Assembly: GCA_012837705.1 (NCBI GenBank)
Contig: DUQQ01000011.1
Span: 30,368-94,367, forward strand
DNA from: Hydrogenispora sp.
GTDB taxonomy: Bacteria > Bacillota > UBA4882 > UBA10575
Length of the DNA stretch: 64,000 nucleotides
Direction of reading: 5' to 3'
Shown: positions 50,731 through 60,523 of the stretch, piece by piece
Position numbering within the stretch: the first letter of the stretch is position 1
Layout of the letters: each line of letters opens with the position of its first letter
Translations under genes and position numbers: made by a program
Notes under the pieces: model-generated
The model's database searches: none
What the model saw: the letters and a program-made list of their open reading frames with translations, nothing else
What the model was told of the DNA's origin: nothing

Positions 50731-51735
50731 TTAGTTCCGGAAGAAAACATGGTTCCCGATGTGGGCGGTGATCGGATGCGACCGTACCCATCTGTTGGTT
50801 GTTTTCGCCGGGTTATAGAAGCCAGTAGCTCCATGGGAAGGATCCCATCCGTTCAGAGCGTCCTGGACCGCCTTTAAACTGGTGGCGGTGGGAGGTAAAT
50901 TGATCCGCCCATCCATCACCGGGCTGTATTGGTAATAGATGCCCTGGTCAACCTGGTAAATAATCTGGCTGATCGTATTGGGGTAACGGGGATCGTTAAG
51001 CCGGTTCAGGACGGATGCCGCGACGGCTACTTGTCCCTCGTAGGACTCCCCTTCCGCTTCCGCCCGGACTAAACGGGCAAGAAGTTGGATCTCCGTTTGG
51101 GAAAGGTTGTATTTAGTCCCGTAATTGCCACCGCTACTTCCGCTGTTCCCCGTATTGCCCTTGTTTCCGCTGGGGTTAGAAGAGCCTGCTCCGGCCGGGA
51201 TCGTTAATACTTGTCCAGGATAAATAAAGTCGGAAGAGAGCTTATTTGCGGTTTTCAGGGCTTGAATGGTGGTGCCATAACGTTTGGCAATTAAATAAAG
51301 GCTGTCGTTGGTGCGTACTGTATAGACCTGACCACCGCCGGAAGACGACCCGGAGCCCGGATTGGTGTTTCCCTGGGCGGAAGGCACGTAGAGGGTTTGC
51401 CCGACTTCCAGATAGTTATGCCAGAGGTTATTGGTCGCCCGCAAACTGGATAAAGAGACCCCGTTGCGGGTGGCAATCAGGTAAAGGGAATCACCGGGAC
51501 GAACCTTATAGGCCGTTGGAATCGTGAGGGTTTGTCCAGGATAGATCATATTGGAACCTAAGTTATTACTATTTTTGATCGTATCGGTGGGGACATTAAA
51601 ACGGCGGGAAATAAGGTACAAGGAGTCCCCCGGCCTCACTTGGTAGGTTTGGGCGCTGGCGAGAACTGGTAAGAACATGACCAGTAAGGCCAGCAGAAAT
51701 GATCCGTGACGGATGTAACGTTTTTTGCCTTTCAT
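50731..51735 (-). CDS. Cell wall hydrolase with three LysM domains and SleB-like (Hydrolase_2) domain
   Basis: Three YxVRxxDSLYLI...(P/V)GQ LysM repeats, then LARLVRAEAEGESYEGQVAVAASVLNRLNDPRYPNTI; start MKGKK after GAGGAG. Confidence 0.92.
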   Translation of the reverse strand: MKGKKRYIRHGSFLLALLVMFLPVLASAQTYQVRPGDSLYLISRRFNVPTDTIKNSNNLGSNMIYPGQTLTIPTAYKVRPGDSLYLIATRNGVSLSSLRATNNLWHNYLEVGQTLYVPSAQGNTNPGSGSSSGGGQVYTVRTNDSLYLIAKRYGTTIQALKTANKLSSDFIYPGQVLTIPAGAGSSNPSGNKGNTGNSGSSGGNYGTKYNLSQTEIQLLARLVRAEAEGESYEGQVAVAASVLNRLNDPRYPNTISQIIYQVDQGIYYQYSPVMDGRINLPPTATSLKAVQDALNGWDPSHGATGFYNPAKTTNRWVRSHPITAHIGNHVFFRN

Positions 51736-51996
51736 TTGTGAACACTCCTCTTTCATGTTGTCGTTATTGGTCGCCGACGGCAATTAGAGGTGTGATGAAA
51801 GTTGGATCTGAAGCGACATGGACGACCTGGCATAAAGCATATTTCTTGCTAGAAATGGATTTTCCTAGTGGGAATTAGAGGGAAACCCAGTTCTGGAAAA
51901 ATCCCAAAGGTTTGGGATAACCAGTAAAGACGGTTAGAAAGCGGTATTCTTGGTTAGAATATCGTTATTAATAATCATGGGGCGAGGCGAATTGTA

Positions 51997-53394
51997 ATGA
52001 AACTATTCAGCCTGGGCGTTTTGGCGACTATTACCGGGTTCACGGTAATCCTCTGCTTGCTGGTGGTGGCCAGCCGGGGGATCATCCATCTCATCTTCGC
52101 ATTTTTGTATAAACGTATTACCACCGAACGATACTGGAGTAATCTCTTTGAAACTTATAATCTGGCAAAAATGATCGGGCTCGGCCGTTTGGTCGAGACG
52201 GAATTGCGGTCTGCCCATGGGCAACCGCCCGGGCGGCCCTTTGGGCGGCGCAATGCGGTTTCCCCGTGGAATGATCTGTATTTTAATCCGGTGTACCTCC
52301 ACCGCCTGCCGTTGTTGGATTACACGCAAGTTGGGACCGAGGTGGTGATCGGCCCGGAGGCCAAGTATCCTCTGAAACTAAAGATTCCGGTCCTCATTGG
52401 GGGCATGGCCTACGGGACTGCTTTGAGCGCCAAGACCAAGCAAGCGCTGGCTTTAGGGGCAACCATGGCCGGAACAGCCAGCAACACCGGGAACGGGCCT
52501 TTTTTGCCGGTAGAACGGGCGGCGGCGGAAAAGCTGATCATTCAATACGCCCGCGGAAGTTGGGCGAAGGACCTGGAAGTTATACAGAAGGCGGATGCCG
52601 TCGAGATTCAATTGGGACAGGGCCTGTGGGGACCGGCTCCAGCCGAGCTTCCTCCCCGCCGTTTGGCCCGCAACCCCAAACTGCGTCGCCTTTTAGGAGT
52701 AAAGCCGGGGGAAAAAGCGGTAATCCCGCCCCGGCTGTTGGAGGCGGAAACGGATCACGAATTAAAGGAACTGGTTAAAGCCTTAAGGGCGCATGCGGAG
52801 GGGGTACCGGTCGGCTTTAAACTGGGTGCCACCCAATGGCTCGAGCGGGAACTGGAGATCCTTGTTCGGGCTAAACCTGATTTCATCGCCATCGATGGGA
52901 TGGAAGGGGGAACCCACGGTGGTCTAGGTTCCAGTTTGGATGCTTTAGGGACGCCTACCCTGTACGCTTTAGTGCGGGCGCGACAGTTCTTGACCGAAAA
53001 AAAATTGACGGGCAAGATCTCCCTTTTGGTCGGTGGTGGGCTCTACACGGGCATGGATTTTCTAAAAGCCCTGGCTTTAGGGGCGGATGCGGTTTTTATC
53101 GGGACCATTGCCCTGATTGCGCTGGTCCATACCCAGGCGGTAAAAGTTCTACCGTGGGATCCGCCGACCAAGTTGATCTTTGAAGGTGGACGGCAGAAGG
53201 ACAAGCTTAATATTGATCAGGGGGCGCAAAGTCTGGCGAATTTCTTAAAAGCCTCAGTGCAGGAGATGCAAGTGGCGGCCTTGTGTTTAGGCAAGGATCA
53301 CTTGAGTGCGGTGGATAAAGGCGATCTTTCGACGGCCAACCGGGAATTGGCCGCCTATCTGGGGATCAGATGGTGCGGTGACCCAAGCGTGTAG
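51997..53394 (+). CDS. FMN-binding glutamate synthase family protein, membrane-anchored
   Basis: 465 aa; N-terminal TM, PVLIGGMAYGTALS, DGMEGGTHGGLGSS, LVGGGLYTGMDFLKALALGADAVFIGT. Confidence 0.85.
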   Translation: MKLFSLGVLATITGFTVILCLLVVASRGIIHLIFAFLYKRITTERYWSNLFETYNLAKMIGLGRLVETELRSAHGQPPGRPFGRRNAVSPWNDLYFNPVYLHRLPLLDYTQVGTEVVIGPEAKYPLKLKIPVLIGGMAYGTALSAKTKQALALGATMAGTASNTGNGPFLPVERAAAEKLIIQYARGSWAKDLEVIQKADAVEIQLGQGLWGPAPAELPPRRLARNPKLRRLLGVKPGEKAVIPPRLLEAETDHELKELVKALRAHAEGVPVGFKLGATQWLERELEILVRAKPDFIAIDGMEGGTHGGLGSSLDALGTPTLYALVRARQFLTEKKLTGKISLLVGGGLYTGMDFLKALALGADAVFIGTIALIALVHTQAVKVLPWDPPTKLIFEGGRQKDKLNIDQGAQSLANFLKASVQEMQVAALCLGKDHLSAVDKGDLSTANRELAAYLGIRWCGDPSV

Positions 53395-53529
53395 ATAGGC
53401 GCTTACGTCGATTACCGTCCGCGTCGCAAAGGGGTATGTTTCTTTGCCGGATTGTTGGCAGGAAAACCCTGAACAAAAGCGAAACTAAGAGATTAATGAA
53501 CGCTTTTAAATTTAAGTTCGGGGAAAAGG

Positions 53530-54708
53530 ATGGGCGCAATGCGGCAAGGAGAACAACGCAGCAGGCTTGGTTGGGTCCTTGTTTTCCTGTGGCTTCTTTT
53601 CTTTGTCCCTCCCCTGCCAGCTCAGGAGGAAGCCGAGCTGGAGCGGATCAACCGTTTAATTGAACAGACCAAAAAGCAGCTTTCGACTACAAAAAAGCAG
53701 GAGTCTTCGGTCTTAAGCGCTTTAATCACTGCCCAGCAAGAACTCGATCAGATTGAGTTGGAACTGGAAAGGTTAGACCAAAGACGGCGTCTGGTCCAAC
53801 GGGAGATCGCTAAGTTGGAACGGGAACAGGCCCAGGTGGAACAGGAATTGGCGCGGTTGGATCGCCTCCAACAGGAGCGGGCGGACCAATATAACCGACG
53901 CTTGGTTGCCGTCTACAAATATGGCCCGATGAGTTATCTGGAGTTGCTGGTATCGGCGGAGAGTTTTGCTGATTTAATCAGTAAATTTGAGATGGTCGCC
54001 TATTTTCTGCGCTCCGATGCGCGTTTGATTGCGGAAGTAAGCGCGATTAAGGAAGAGATCGGTGTCCAACAAAGAACGCTCCAGGAGAAAAGACGGGCCT
54101 TGGATCAACAACGGGCGACGGTAATCACCTTGGAAAAAACCACAGCGGAGCAACAAAAACTCAAAACAGCGCTGATCAAAAAGACCGAAGATGAGCTAAA
54201 TAAGGTTCAGCGGGACCGGAAAAGACTAGAAGCGGCCCTTGATGAGCTGGAGGCCACCTCGCGGGAGATCGAAGCCGAGATTAAACGGCGGCAGCAAAGG
54301 GAGGCTCTCGGCACCGGCAACATGATCTGGCCGCTGGCGAAAAAAGGGCGGATCAGTTCGCCTTTTGGCGAACGGATGCACCCGATTCTGAAGCAGAAAC
54401 GGTTCCACTCCGGAATGGACATTGCCATCCCCACTGGAACCGATGTACTGGCTGCGGACCGGGGACGGGTGATGATCAGTGGTTGGAATGGCGGTTACGG
54501 CTACTTTATCGTGATTGATCACGGGAACGGCCTGGCGACGGCATATGCCCATAATTCGCGGCTTTTAGTTAAAGAAGGGGATCTGGTGACCCAAGGACAA
54601 GTAATTGCGAAATCCGGAAGCACGGGACTGAGTACCGGCCCCCACCTCCATTTTGAGGTCCGTAAAGACGGGGTTCCCGTTGATCCGGCCGGTTATTTAC
54701 CAAAATAA
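53530..54708 (+). CDS. Coiled-coil M23 family peptidase (EnvC/murein hydrolase activator-like)
   Basis: 392 aa; signal peptide, coiled coils, FGERMHPILKQKRFHSGMDIAIPTGT...GPHLHFEVRKDGVPVDP. Confidence 0.93.
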   Translation: MGAMRQGEQRSRLGWVLVFLWLLFFVPPLPAQEEAELERINRLIEQTKKQLSTTKKQESSVLSALITAQQELDQIELELERLDQRRRLVQREIAKLEREQAQVEQELARLDRLQQERADQYNRRLVAVYKYGPMSYLELLVSAESFADLISKFEMVAYFLRSDARLIAEVSAIKEEIGVQQRTLQEKRRALDQQRATVITLEKTTAEQQKLKTALIKKTEDELNKVQRDRKRLEAALDELEATSREIEAEIKRRQQREALGTGNMIWPLAKKGRISSPFGERMHPILKQKRFHSGMDIAIPTGTDVLAADRGRVMISGWNGGYGYFIVIDHGNGLATAYAHNSRLLVKEGDLVTQGQVIAKSGSTGLSTGPHLHFEVRKDGVPVDPAGYLPK

Positions 54709-54794
54709 TGGGAAAAGGTATTCTTCGACCGACCTGTTGTATATGATATATAAATATAAGAACGAGAACGGAGAAGAATGGTGGTGGAAGCAGG

Positions 54795-55871
54795 ATGGGG
54801 CTGAAAATGGCGCTTCTTTACGGCGGACAATCAAGTGAACATGAAGTTTCGGTGATGTCGGCTGCTTCCGTAGCTCAGGCGATCCGCGGAAAAATCGAAG
54901 TTTTACCGATTGGGATCAGTAAAGAAGGACAGTGGATTCCCGGACTCGCCCCGGAGACACTGGTAAAAAGCGGTTGCTGTGCGGTTAGTGGCGGTCAAAA
55001 CCCGGAGATTGCCCGGCTTGTACAAAACGACACTGGTTTCTTATTGGGTTACCTGCGCGAGGAGGTTGATCTGGCTTTTCCCCTTCTCCACGGGCCTATG
55101 GGTGAAGACGGTACAGTGCAAGGGCTCTTGGAGTTGGCCGGGATCCCGTATATTGGCGGCGGTGTAATGGCCTCGGCGGTTGGCATGGATAAAGAAATTA
55201 TGAAAGCCCTCTTTAAACACCATGGTCTGCCTGTCGGAGACTATCTGGTTTACCGCCGGTACGAATGGGAGAACGACCAGGAACAGATCTGTACGGCAAT
55301 CGAAGACCGTCTGGGCTATCCTTGTTTTGTTAAGCCGGCGAATATGGGGTCCAGTGTGGGGATTAGTAAAGTCCATAACCGCATGGAGCTGGAGCAGGCT
55401 TTCCTTCTGGCGCTTTCTTTTGACCGTAAAGTGGTGGTTGAGGCCTTTTTAGACGCCTATGAGGTGGAATGCGCGGTTCTCGGTAATGAGGAACCCCGTG
55501 CTTCTGTTCCGGGGGAGATCGTTCCCGGCGCTGAATTTTACAGCTATGAAGATAAATACGTGAAAAACGACTCCGAGCTAATTATTCCCGCCCGTTTAAC
55601 GCCGGAACAGACGGAGCAGGTACAGGACCTGGCGGTACGGGTGTTTAAAGCGATTGATTGTGCGGGGATGGGGCGTGTCGATTTCTTTGTGCTCAAGGAG
55701 GACGGACGGATCCTCGTTAATGAGATCAATACGATCCCCGGCTTTACCAAGATCAGCATGTATCCGAAGCTATGGGCCGCCAGTGGCATACCCTATCCGG
55801 AGCTCATTGAGCGCCTGGCCCAGTTGGCCTTGGAACGGTTTCGGGAACGGCCCCGCAGTCAAAAAGATTAA
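54795..55871 (+). CDS. ddl: D-alanine--D-alanine ligase
   Basis: 358 aa; LLYGGQSSEHEVSVMSA, FVKPANMGSSVGISKV, VNEINTIPGFTKISMYPKLW. Confidence 0.96.
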   Translation: MGLKMALLYGGQSSEHEVSVMSAASVAQAIRGKIEVLPIGISKEGQWIPGLAPETLVKSGCCAVSGGQNPEIARLVQNDTGFLLGYLREEVDLAFPLLHGPMGEDGTVQGLLELAGIPYIGGGVMASAVGMDKEIMKALFKHHGLPVGDYLVYRRYEWENDQEQICTAIEDRLGYPCFVKPANMGSSVGISKVHNRMELEQAFLLALSFDRKVVVEAFLDAYEVECAVLGNEEPRASVPGEIVPGAEFYSYEDKYVKNDSELIIPARLTPEQTEQVQDLAVRVFKAIDCAGMGRVDFFVLKEDGRILVNEINTIPGFTKISMYPKLWAASGIPYPELIERLAQLALERFRERPRSQKD

Positions 55872-55887
55872 GCAGATGGATGGGCAG

Positions 55888-55917
55888 AGGTAGACCGGAT
55901 GGTCTACCTTTTTTTTA
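55888..55917 (+). terminator. Intrinsic terminator
   Basis: AGGTAGACC-GGAT-GGTCTACCTTTTTTTT. Confidence 0.85.
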
Positions 55918-56009
55918 GGCCAAAAGGATTTGCCGGTTAAATTTTCCGGACTGGAAAAGGGTTTCTACCAAGAAAGAGGAATAAACAGTATAAATAACCT
56001 AGAAAAGAG

Positions 56010-56420
56010 GTGCTGACTATGTTGGTAAAATGGACACCCGAATATGCGGTTGGTGTGGAGGAGATTGACCGCCAACACCAAGAGCTCTTCAGTAGGATCA
56101 ATGATCTGTTAGAGGCCTGTCAACGCGGGGAAGGGAAGCAAGAGGTCGGTAAGGTGTTATCTTTTTTAGAAGAATATGTAAAGGTCCACTTTGGCACGGA
56201 AGAAAAGACCATGCTCGACAATGCTTATCCCGAGTATGCTCAGCACCGGGCACAACACCAAAAGTTTGTTGAGAATTTTAAGGAATTGAAAACGAAGTTT
56301 GAAGCCGAGGGCGCCGGAATCTGGCTGATTGCCCAGACCAACCGGGTGGTGGTTGATTGGTTGATTAAACATATTATGATGACCGATACTAAACTAGGGA
56401 AATTCTTAAAAGCCAAATAA
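56010..56420 (+). CDS. Bacteriohemerythrin
   Basis: 136 aa; IDRQHQELF, HFGTEEKTM, HRAQHQKFV, WLIKHIMMTD iron ligands. Confidence 0.95.
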   Translation: MLTMLVKWTPEYAVGVEEIDRQHQELFSRINDLLEACQRGEGKQEVGKVLSFLEEYVKVHFGTEEKTMLDNAYPEYAQHRAQHQKFVENFKELKTKFEAEGAGIWLIAQTNRVVVDWLIKHIMMTDTKLGKFLKAK

Positions 56421-56506
56421 GGCCGTTGAAAAAGAATCCTTTCCGTGTCGCCAAGGAAAAGAAAGGATCACGGTAGAGGAGTAAAGGGACATAAGGGGGA
56501 TTGGTG

Positions 56507-58168
56507 ATGCGGATCACCATTGCACAACTGAACCCGGTGGTGGGGGATTTAAGCGGGAATTTAGACCGCATTGAGCAATTATTGACCCAGGAAGGCGCGG
56601 GTAGCGATCTCCTGGTCCTGCCGGAACTTTATCTCACCGGTTATCCGCCCTATGGGTTGCTGGAAAAGGAATGGTTCCGGCACCAAATTACCGCGGCGCA
56701 GGAGCGTTTACGCGGTTTATCGGCCCGCTACCCGGAGACCGCAATTTTAGTAGGGGCCCCAATGCCAATGGCGACAGGGACTGGAAAGGGTTGGTACAAC
56801 GCGGCTCTTTTGTACGCCGGAGGGGAGCTTTTGTGGACGCAAGCTAAAGCCACGCTTCCCGCTTATGATCTGTTCAATGAGGCGGCTTATTTTCAACCGG
56901 GAGAAGCGGGTCCGGTCGTTACTTTTAACGGGAAACGGATCGGGGTCATCATTGGGGAAGACCTTTGGACGCTGGCGTCTGCCACGGAAGCGGAGCTTGA
57001 GCCGGCGCCGTTCCTGTCGGATTTAGCGCCCCAAACCGGCCTCGTTGTTAACCTGGCGGCTTATCCCTATTATTACGGATGGGAGGACAAGCTGTACCGT
57101 TTTGGTGCCGCCTGCGCGCAGCGCTTCCGGACCCCTTTCCTCTTTGTCAATCAGGTCGGTGCCAACGAAGAGATGATCTTCAGCGGACAAAGCCTTTTGT
57201 TTAGTGGGGATGGGACAACGCGTTATGAGGCTCCTTCCTTTCAGGAAGCGGTAGCGGTGGTTGATCTGGAGGCGGAGGTTTCGTCCGGGGCGGCGTCGGA
57301 GGTCCCGTCTCGTCCTCCGGCGCGGCGGATGGTCTACGATGCTTTAGTGCTGGGGATCCGCGACTATGCCCGTAAGACCGGGTTTACGCAAGCCGTTATC
57401 GGCCTATCCGGCGGGATTGATTCTGCCCTCGTTTGCTGCCTGGCCGCCGAAGCCCTGGGCCCCGCGAATGTACTGGCGGTGGCGATGCCTTCCCCCTACT
57501 CTTCCGTCGGTAGTGTGGAAGACTCCCGGGTCTTGGCGCAAAACTTGGGGATCGACTTGCAGGTGATCCCCATTACTTCCTTTTTCCAGAGCTTTCTGAC
57601 GGGATTGCGGCCGTACATTGGCCACCAAAATGGCGCGCATGACACCACGGAAGAGAATTTACAAGCCCGGATTCGGGCCAACATTTTACTGGCGTTATCC
57701 AATAAATACGGTTATCTGGTACTGAGTGCTGGTAACAAAAGCGAATTGATGGTGGGTTATTCCACGCTGAACGGGGTTGATATGAGCGGCGGACTTGCGG
57801 TCATCGCCGATGTGCCCAAAACCATGGTTTACGAATTGGCCAAGGAAGCCAACCGGGAGCGGGAAGTGATTCCGGCGGAGATCATCAGGAAACCACCTTC
57901 GGCCGAGTTGCGTCCGGACCAATTGGATGAGGATACCCTCCCCCCCTACCCCATCCTCGATCGAGTTTTAGCATTATATCTCGATGAGAACTGGACACCG
58001 GCGGAGATCAAGGCGGCCGGTTTTAGGGCCGAGATAGTCGATTGGGTGATCAAGGCGGTCCACCGTAGTGAATATAAACGGCGGCAGACGGCACCTGCTT
58101 TGCGGGTGACGACGAATCCGTTGGGACCCAAACCACGGCTGCCGGTTGCGGGAAAACTCGAAATCTAA
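56507..58168 (+). CDS. nadE: Glutamine-dependent NAD+ synthetase
   Basis: N-terminal nitrilase domain (LPELYLTGYPPYGLL), C-terminal GLSGGIDSALVCCLAAEALG and SAGNKSELMVGYSTLNGD-like motif; ATG 56507 after AGGGGGA. Confidence 0.95.
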   Translation: MRITIAQLNPVVGDLSGNLDRIEQLLTQEGAGSDLLVLPELYLTGYPPYGLLEKEWFRHQITAAQERLRGLSARYPETAILVGAPMPMATGTGKGWYNAALLYAGGELLWTQAKATLPAYDLFNEAAYFQPGEAGPVVTFNGKRIGVIIGEDLWTLASATEAELEPAPFLSDLAPQTGLVVNLAAYPYYYGWEDKLYRFGAACAQRFRTPFLFVNQVGANEEMIFSGQSLLFSGDGTTRYEAPSFQEAVAVVDLEAEVSSGAASEVPSRPPARRMVYDALVLGIRDYARKTGFTQAVIGLSGGIDSALVCCLAAEALGPANVLAVAMPSPYSSVGSVEDSRVLAQNLGIDLQVIPITSFFQSFLTGLRPYIGHQNGAHDTTEENLQARIRANILLALSNKYGYLVLSAGNKSELMVGYSTLNGVDMSGGLAVIADVPKTMVYELAKEANREREVIPAEIIRKPPSAELRPDQLDEDTLPPYPILDRVLALYLDENWTPAEIKAAGFRAEIVDWVIKAVHRSEYKRRQTAPALRVTTNPLGPKPRLPVAGKLEI

Positions 58169-58184
58169 AGGGCGACCTACCCCC

Positions 58185-58213
58185 TTGACAAAACGGAGAA
58201 TGTCGTCTATTAT
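58185..58213 (+). promoter_or_regulatory. Predicted sigma-A promoter of the csoR-family/trx operon
   Basis: TTGACA-N17-TATTAT. Confidence 0.85.
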
Positions 58214-58230
58214 ATACCGTAGGGGGTATA
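58213..58230 (+). promoter_or_regulatory. Candidate CsoR/CstR-type operator
   Basis: TATACC-GTAGGG-GGTATA inverted repeat overlapping the -10 and start-site region. Confidence 0.6.
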
Positions 58231-58243
58231 GTAAGGAGGTGGA

Positions 58244-58546
58244 ATGATGGCCCAGCATGGGGCTGAACATATTGGCCAGATTTCCGGAGATATTAAAGAA
58301 GACCTCTTAAAACGTCTGCGCCGGATTGAAGGCCAGGTGCGGGGGTTGCAACGGATGATTGAAGAAGACCGTCCCTGCCAGGAAGTGGTTTACCAGGCGG
58401 CTGCGGTGAAAGCAGCGGTGGTGCAAGTGGCAATGACGATCTTAAGCAATCAACTGGCAACCTGTCTCGCGCAGGAAGTGGCTGAAGGGGGTAATCCGGA
58501 GGCGGCGATGAAGCGTTTTACCGATATCTTTAAGAAATTTTATTAA
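58244..58546 (+). CDS. CsoR/CstR/RcnR (DUF156) family metal/persulfide-sensing repressor
   Basis: 100 aa; LLKRLRRIEGQVRGLQRMIEEDRPCQEVVYQAAAVKAAVVQVAMTILSNQLATCL. Confidence 0.93.
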   Translation: MMAQHGAEHIGQISGDIKEDLLKRLRRIEGQVRGLQRMIEEDRPCQEVVYQAAAVKAAVVQVAMTILSNQLATCLAQEVAEGGNPEAAMKRFTDIFKKFY

Positions 58547-58565
58547 TTTGAGGAGGGACAATAAG

Positions 58566-58883
58566 ATGGCTTTGACATTAAACCAGGACAATTTTAAAGC
58601 GGAAGTGCTCGACTATCAGGGCGTAGCGATGGTTGATTTTTGGGCACCTTGGTGCGGTCCGTGCCGGATGGTGGCACCGATCATCGATCAGTTGGCCGAA
58701 GAGTATGCGGGAAAAGTTAAGATCGGGAAAGTAAACACCGATGAAAACTTGGCCCTTTCCACCGAGTATCAGATCATGACGATCCCAACCATGCTTGTCT
58801 TTAAAGATGGTAAAGTGGTGGATACCATCAACGGCGCACTCCCAAAACAGCGGATTGCGGCCGTGCTTGATAAATGGATTTAA
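58566..58883 (+). CDS. trxA: Thioredoxin
   Basis: MALTLNQDNFKAEVL...VDFWAPWCGPCRMVAP; ATG 58566 after GAGGAGG. Confidence 0.95.
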   Translation: MALTLNQDNFKAEVLDYQGVAMVDFWAPWCGPCRMVAPIIDQLAEEYAGKVKIGKVNTDENLALSTEYQIMTIPTMLVFKDGKVVDTINGALPKQRIAAVLDKWI

Positions 58884-58884
58884 G

Positions 58885-58924
58885 AAAAAAAGGCTGGTGG
58901 CGAAGGGCCACCGCCTTTTTTTTT
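58885..58924 (+). terminator. Intrinsic terminator
   Basis: AAAAAGGCtGGTGGC / GCCACCGCCTTTTT, one-nt bulge, T-run. Confidence 0.85.
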
Positions 58925-58980
58925 GAAGAAATGCGTTTGCGCCTCTTTAGCGGAGGATTTCGGTTACGGAGAAGCGTCTT

Positions 58981-60285
58981 TTAGAAGAGACCACGGATTT
59001 GTTGAAAGAGCCAGGAAAAGAAGGCGCGGATCTGTTGGAAGATGAGCCGGAAAAGGCCGGCTTTTTCCACCTCTGTAGTGGTCACAAGGGCGACACTCTC
59101 CCGCAAGGGCCCATCGGCGGTCAGAAATTCGTATTGCGCTGAACCCGTATAGGTGGCGACTAACCTTCCGACTTGGTGGTCTTTGGCCACCGGGGCCGTT
59201 AATTTTTCCGTCTCCAGTTGCACTTGGGGTTGGTAGAGATCGGCTTCACCTCGTCGGATGAGGATTGTTAGGGGTTTGGCGGTCGCGATGCCCACCCGGT
59301 TGGCTTTGCCCTTTTGGACCGGGAGATCGGGCTGTTCCGGATCCTGGTAGCCCGCGGGAACAAGCTCCTTTCGCTCAAAGTTGTTAAACCCGTAATCCAG
59401 TAGTTTTTTTGTTTCCTGGAAACGGGCGGCGTAGGAGCGGCCTTTCATCACCACCGAGATGAGGCGGAGATTATTCCGCTGTGCGGTGGCGGTGAAGCAG
59501 TAGCCCGCGAGTGCCGTCGAGCCGGTTTTTAACCCGTCGACCCCTTCGTAACCGTAAACCAGTTCCGGTAACATCCAGTTCCAGTTGTCCATTCTAATCG
59601 CATCGACCGTGTCCGGACGGAAGGTTTTCCGGGGGATGCTGGCGATGGTCAGGACTTCCGGATAATCCTGGAGGATACGTAGGGCCATCAGTGCCGTATC
59701 TTTGGCGGATGCTAAATTTTCCGCATCGGCTGTTCCGGCCGGATGCATTCCGAATAAATCCTTGTTGTTTAATCCGGTGGAATTGACAAAGGTGTAATTC
59801 TCCATCCCCAGTTCCTTTGCTTTGGCGTTCATCAAACGCACAAACTCGGTTTCGCTACCCGCCAGTACTTCCGCCAGGGCGATGGTTGCACCGTTGGCCG
59901 AATAGATGGCCATTGCTTCGTAGAGTTCGCGGATGGTATAATGCTCGTCGCGGCGTAGCGGAACATTGGAAAGGGAGAGATTCTGGGAAACGCGGTGTGC
60001 ATACTCGCTGATGCTGGTCGTATCTTCCCAGGAAATTTGCTGGTTGTTAATGGCTTCTAAAATTAAATATTCGGTCAGGATCTTGGACATGCTGGCCATC
60101 GCTAAAGGTTGGTCCGCGTTTTTTTGGTAGAGAACCTTTCCGGTATCAGCGTCGATCAAGACCGCGGCCTCAACCTGCAGCCGGAGCGGATCCGCACTCT
60201 GGGCAAAGGTCGATGAGGCCGAAAAAACAAGTAATGTTCCGACAAGCAAGAGCAAAGCCCACCGTTGATTTCGTGTGTTCCACAC
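58981..60285 (-). CDS. D-alanyl-D-alanine carboxypeptidase (DacF-like)
   Basis: 434 aa; SxxK (ASMSKILTEYL), YSANGATIALAE, DGLKTGSTALAGYCF. Confidence 0.92.
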   Translation of the reverse strand: MWNTRNQRWALLLLVGTLLVFSASSTFAQSADPLRLQVEAAVLIDADTGKVLYQKNADQPLAMASMSKILTEYLILEAINNQQISWEDTTSISEYAHRVSQNLSLSNVPLRRDEHYTIRELYEAMAIYSANGATIALAEVLAGSETEFVRLMNAKAKELGMENYTFVNSTGLNNKDLFGMHPAGTADAENLASAKDTALMALRILQDYPEVLTIASIPRKTFRPDTVDAIRMDNWNWMLPELVYGYEGVDGLKTGSTALAGYCFTATAQRNNLRLISVVMKGRSYAARFQETKKLLDYGFNNFERKELVPAGYQDPEQPDLPVQKGKANRVGIATAKPLTILIRRGEADLYQPQVQLETEKLTAPVAKDHQVGRLVATYTGSAQYEFLTADGPLRESVALVTTTEVEKAGLFRLIFQQIRAFFSWLFQQIRGLF

Positions 60286-60523
60286 CTTTAATCACCCCCC
60301 TGTGATTAACGCCTATTATGCTCTTAATTTGGTTTAATTTACATTACAATCATTATAACATAACAAAGGACCGTTATTTCGAGATTATACAACTTCTTCT
60401 ATACGGAGTGAATTCGACTGCACAAAGCAGCGCGTTGTCTTTGCAGTATTCTTTGATAGGCGCCCACGCTGGCTACCGCTTGCCTAACGAAGGGTGTAAA
60501 CTTTGAGCCAGGTGGGCGACACT

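Noticed and set aside
53394-53440. GATAGGCGCTTACG...TACCG segment resembling the start of the 60.46 kb hairpin
   Set aside because: About 17 of 23 positions match, which is expected by chance among intergenic regions; it lacks the GCCAGGTGGGCGACA arm.
53395-53529. c-di-AMP (ydaO) riboswitch before the M23 peptidase gene
   Set aside because: Considered because such switches precede cell-wall hydrolases, but the conserved core motifs are missing and the region is too short.
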